DNA of 15,300 bases from Candidatus Sumerlaeota bacterium (GTDB taxonomy: Bacteria; Sumerlaeota; T1SED10-198M): NCBI GenBank assembly GCA_003554345.1, contig PWGE01000123.1, forward strand, positions 1-15,300, written 5' to 3'. A model generated the notes under the pieces. The model did no database searches, was not told the DNA's origin, and saw only the letters and a program-made list of their open reading frames with translations. Of this stretch, positions 14,457 through 15,300 are shown one piece after another. The position numbers and the translations under genes were made by a program. The number at the start of each line of letters is the position of its first letter. Position 1 is the first letter of the stretch.

Positions 14457-15300
14457 TCAACTTCTCCAGCTCCTATCATGTAATGTTTTGACGAGATAAA
14501 TGTTCTTGTATTTTTTTCTGAGTTTTTTGTATGCGTGTTGGGCACATTTCTGATCAGTATAGAGCGAAAACACTGCAGAACCGCTACCCGACACCATAGC
14601 AGTCAGGGGCTCATACTTCAACATATCGTTTTTCAACGTCCATAATTCCGGATAACGAGGAAACAGAACCCTTTCAAAATCATTATAAAAACAAGAAGAT
14701 AGGTTCTCCCACTTTTTATCAAGCAAACTCTTCATCATATCTGGCAGAAGGTTTTTCTTTTGGAGCGTTACTTGTTTCATCCATTTATACGCCTCAGCAG
14801 TTGAAACATGTATGCCCGGCCAGATAATAAGACAATAAAAAAAGCTTTTTAACGAAAAAGGGTCCACAATTGATCCTTTTCCCTGAACTAAAGCCGGTAA
14901 CGAAAAAATAAAAAAAGGGACATCCATACCTGCTTTTGCTGCAATCATACATAATTCTTTAGAACTGAAAGGATGACCGTAATATCGGTTCAGATAACAT
15001 AAGAAGGAGGCGGCATTACTGCTTCCTCCTCCCAATCCGGCACCGATAGGAATATTTTTTTCAAGATAACATGATATTTCTGGAAAAGGACGCTCTAACG
15101 CCTCAAAAAAATGACTGGCGGCTTTCCAGAGAATGTTTTGGTTGGAAGGTAAGTGCTCTAACCCTGAGTGAGAGCTGGAAAACCTGAATGCCGGCCCATA
15201 GCATGAGTTCAAATGAACCTTCAGGCGGTCAAAAAGTGCCACAGGCATCAAAACACTTTCAAGTCGATGATAACCATCTTCTTCCCGGGCAATAACATTA
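14457..15300 (-). CDS. ispE: 4-diphosphocytidyl-2-C-methyl-D-erythritol kinase, 5' end cut by the window edge
   Basis: IspE is the GHMP-family kinase that phosphorylates CDP-methylerythritol in the MEP isoprenoid pathway. The reading frame stays open to the right edge: codons upstream of the apparent TTG at 15251 read NVIAREEDGYHRLESVL, which is the family's N-terminal RRxDGYHxLxSv block. The gene therefore starts outside the window, probably about ten residues earlier, with the PAKINLxL segment missing. Visible landmarks are the glycine-rich ATP loop PIGAGLGGGSSNAA, the catalytic region AGMDVPFFIFSLPALVQGKG, and the C-terminal MVSGSGSAVFSLY. There are 280 visible residues, consistent with a full length of about 290. 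It is the first visible gene of the minus-strand cluster and ends 1 nt before the tmk ATG. Confidence 0.94.
   Translation of the reverse strand, partial: NVIAREEDGYHRLESVLMPVALFDRLKVHLNSCYGPAFRFSSSHSGLEHLPSNQNILWKAASHFFEALERPFPEISCYLEKNIPIGAGLGGGSSNAASFLCYLNRYYGHPFSSKELCMIAAKAGMDVPFFIFSLPALVQGKGSIVDPFSLKSFFYCLIIWPGIHVSTAEAYKWMKQVTLQKKNLLPDMMKSLLDKKWENLSSCFYNDFERVLFPRYPELWTLKNDMLKYEPLTAMVSGSGSAVFSLYTDQKCAQHAYKKLRKKYKNIYLVKTLHDRSWRS
14464..14467 (-). promoter_or_regulatory. Ribosome binding site deciding the tmk start
   Basis: GGAG (in GGAGAAG) on the minus strand lies 8 nt before the ATG at 14455, within the last codons of ispE. It supports the start directly ahead of the KKGYFITVEG beta strand. 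Confidence 0.65.

Noticed and set aside
14456-14545. Longer thymidylate kinase starting at 14545 or 14479
   Set aside because: The added residues fall inside ispE and precede the conserved N-terminal strand. The ATG at 14455 has GGAG 8 nt upstream.
15246-15251. TTG or ATG at 15246-15251 as the ispE start
   Set aside because: Conserved IspE sequence (DGYHRLES) is encoded in frame beyond it, up to the window edge, so the gene starts outside.

Overview
The window is a dense, almost fully coding stretch of a moderately AT-rich bacterial chromosome. The secreted proteases, the acidic-tailed SecG, the sigma-54 activator and the MEP-pathway gene ispE suggest a Gram-negative-type (diderm) bacterium. 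The combination of a gingipain-like C25 protease with a two-domain secreted M16 protease fits the FCB group or a neighbouring candidate phylum, but nothing here fixes the taxon. I see no mobile element, CRISPR array, tRNA or rRNA gene.

Layout. Positions 1-13116 are plus strand and tightly packed. They hold the 3' part of a sigma-54 activator (1-852), secG (934-1425), a fused M16 metalloprotease (1450-4065), a family-2 glycosyltransferase (4074-4961), a DegT-type aminotransferase (4942-6054), ribF (6067-7008), a protein joining a DnaG-type CHC2 zinc finger to TPR repeats (7011-8477), and a 1557-residue secreted C25 cysteine protease (8443-13116). Gaps from secG onward are 24 nt or less, and two junctions overlap (20 and 35 nt). 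These genes are therefore probably co-transcribed and partly translationally coupled. Positions 13143-15300 hold a convergent minus-strand cluster in the order ispE (5' end cut by the window edge), tmk, recO, with junctions of 1 nt and -4 nt. An imperfect hairpin lies at the convergent point.

How the genes may work together. secG, the M16 protease and the C25 protease share an export and envelope-proteolysis theme. The glycosyltransferase and DegT aminotransferase suggest synthesis or attachment of an amino sugar on a surface glycan. ribF, tmk, recO and ispE are housekeeping genes for flavin cofactors, dTTP, recombination repair and isoprenoids. The least ordinary parts are the CHC2-TPR fusion with no primase catalytic domain, its translational overlap with the C25 protease, and the large C25 protein itself. 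Several starts are non-ATG (TTG for the C25 gene and recO) or ambiguous (the M16 gene). No region of more than 300 bases lacks a gene.
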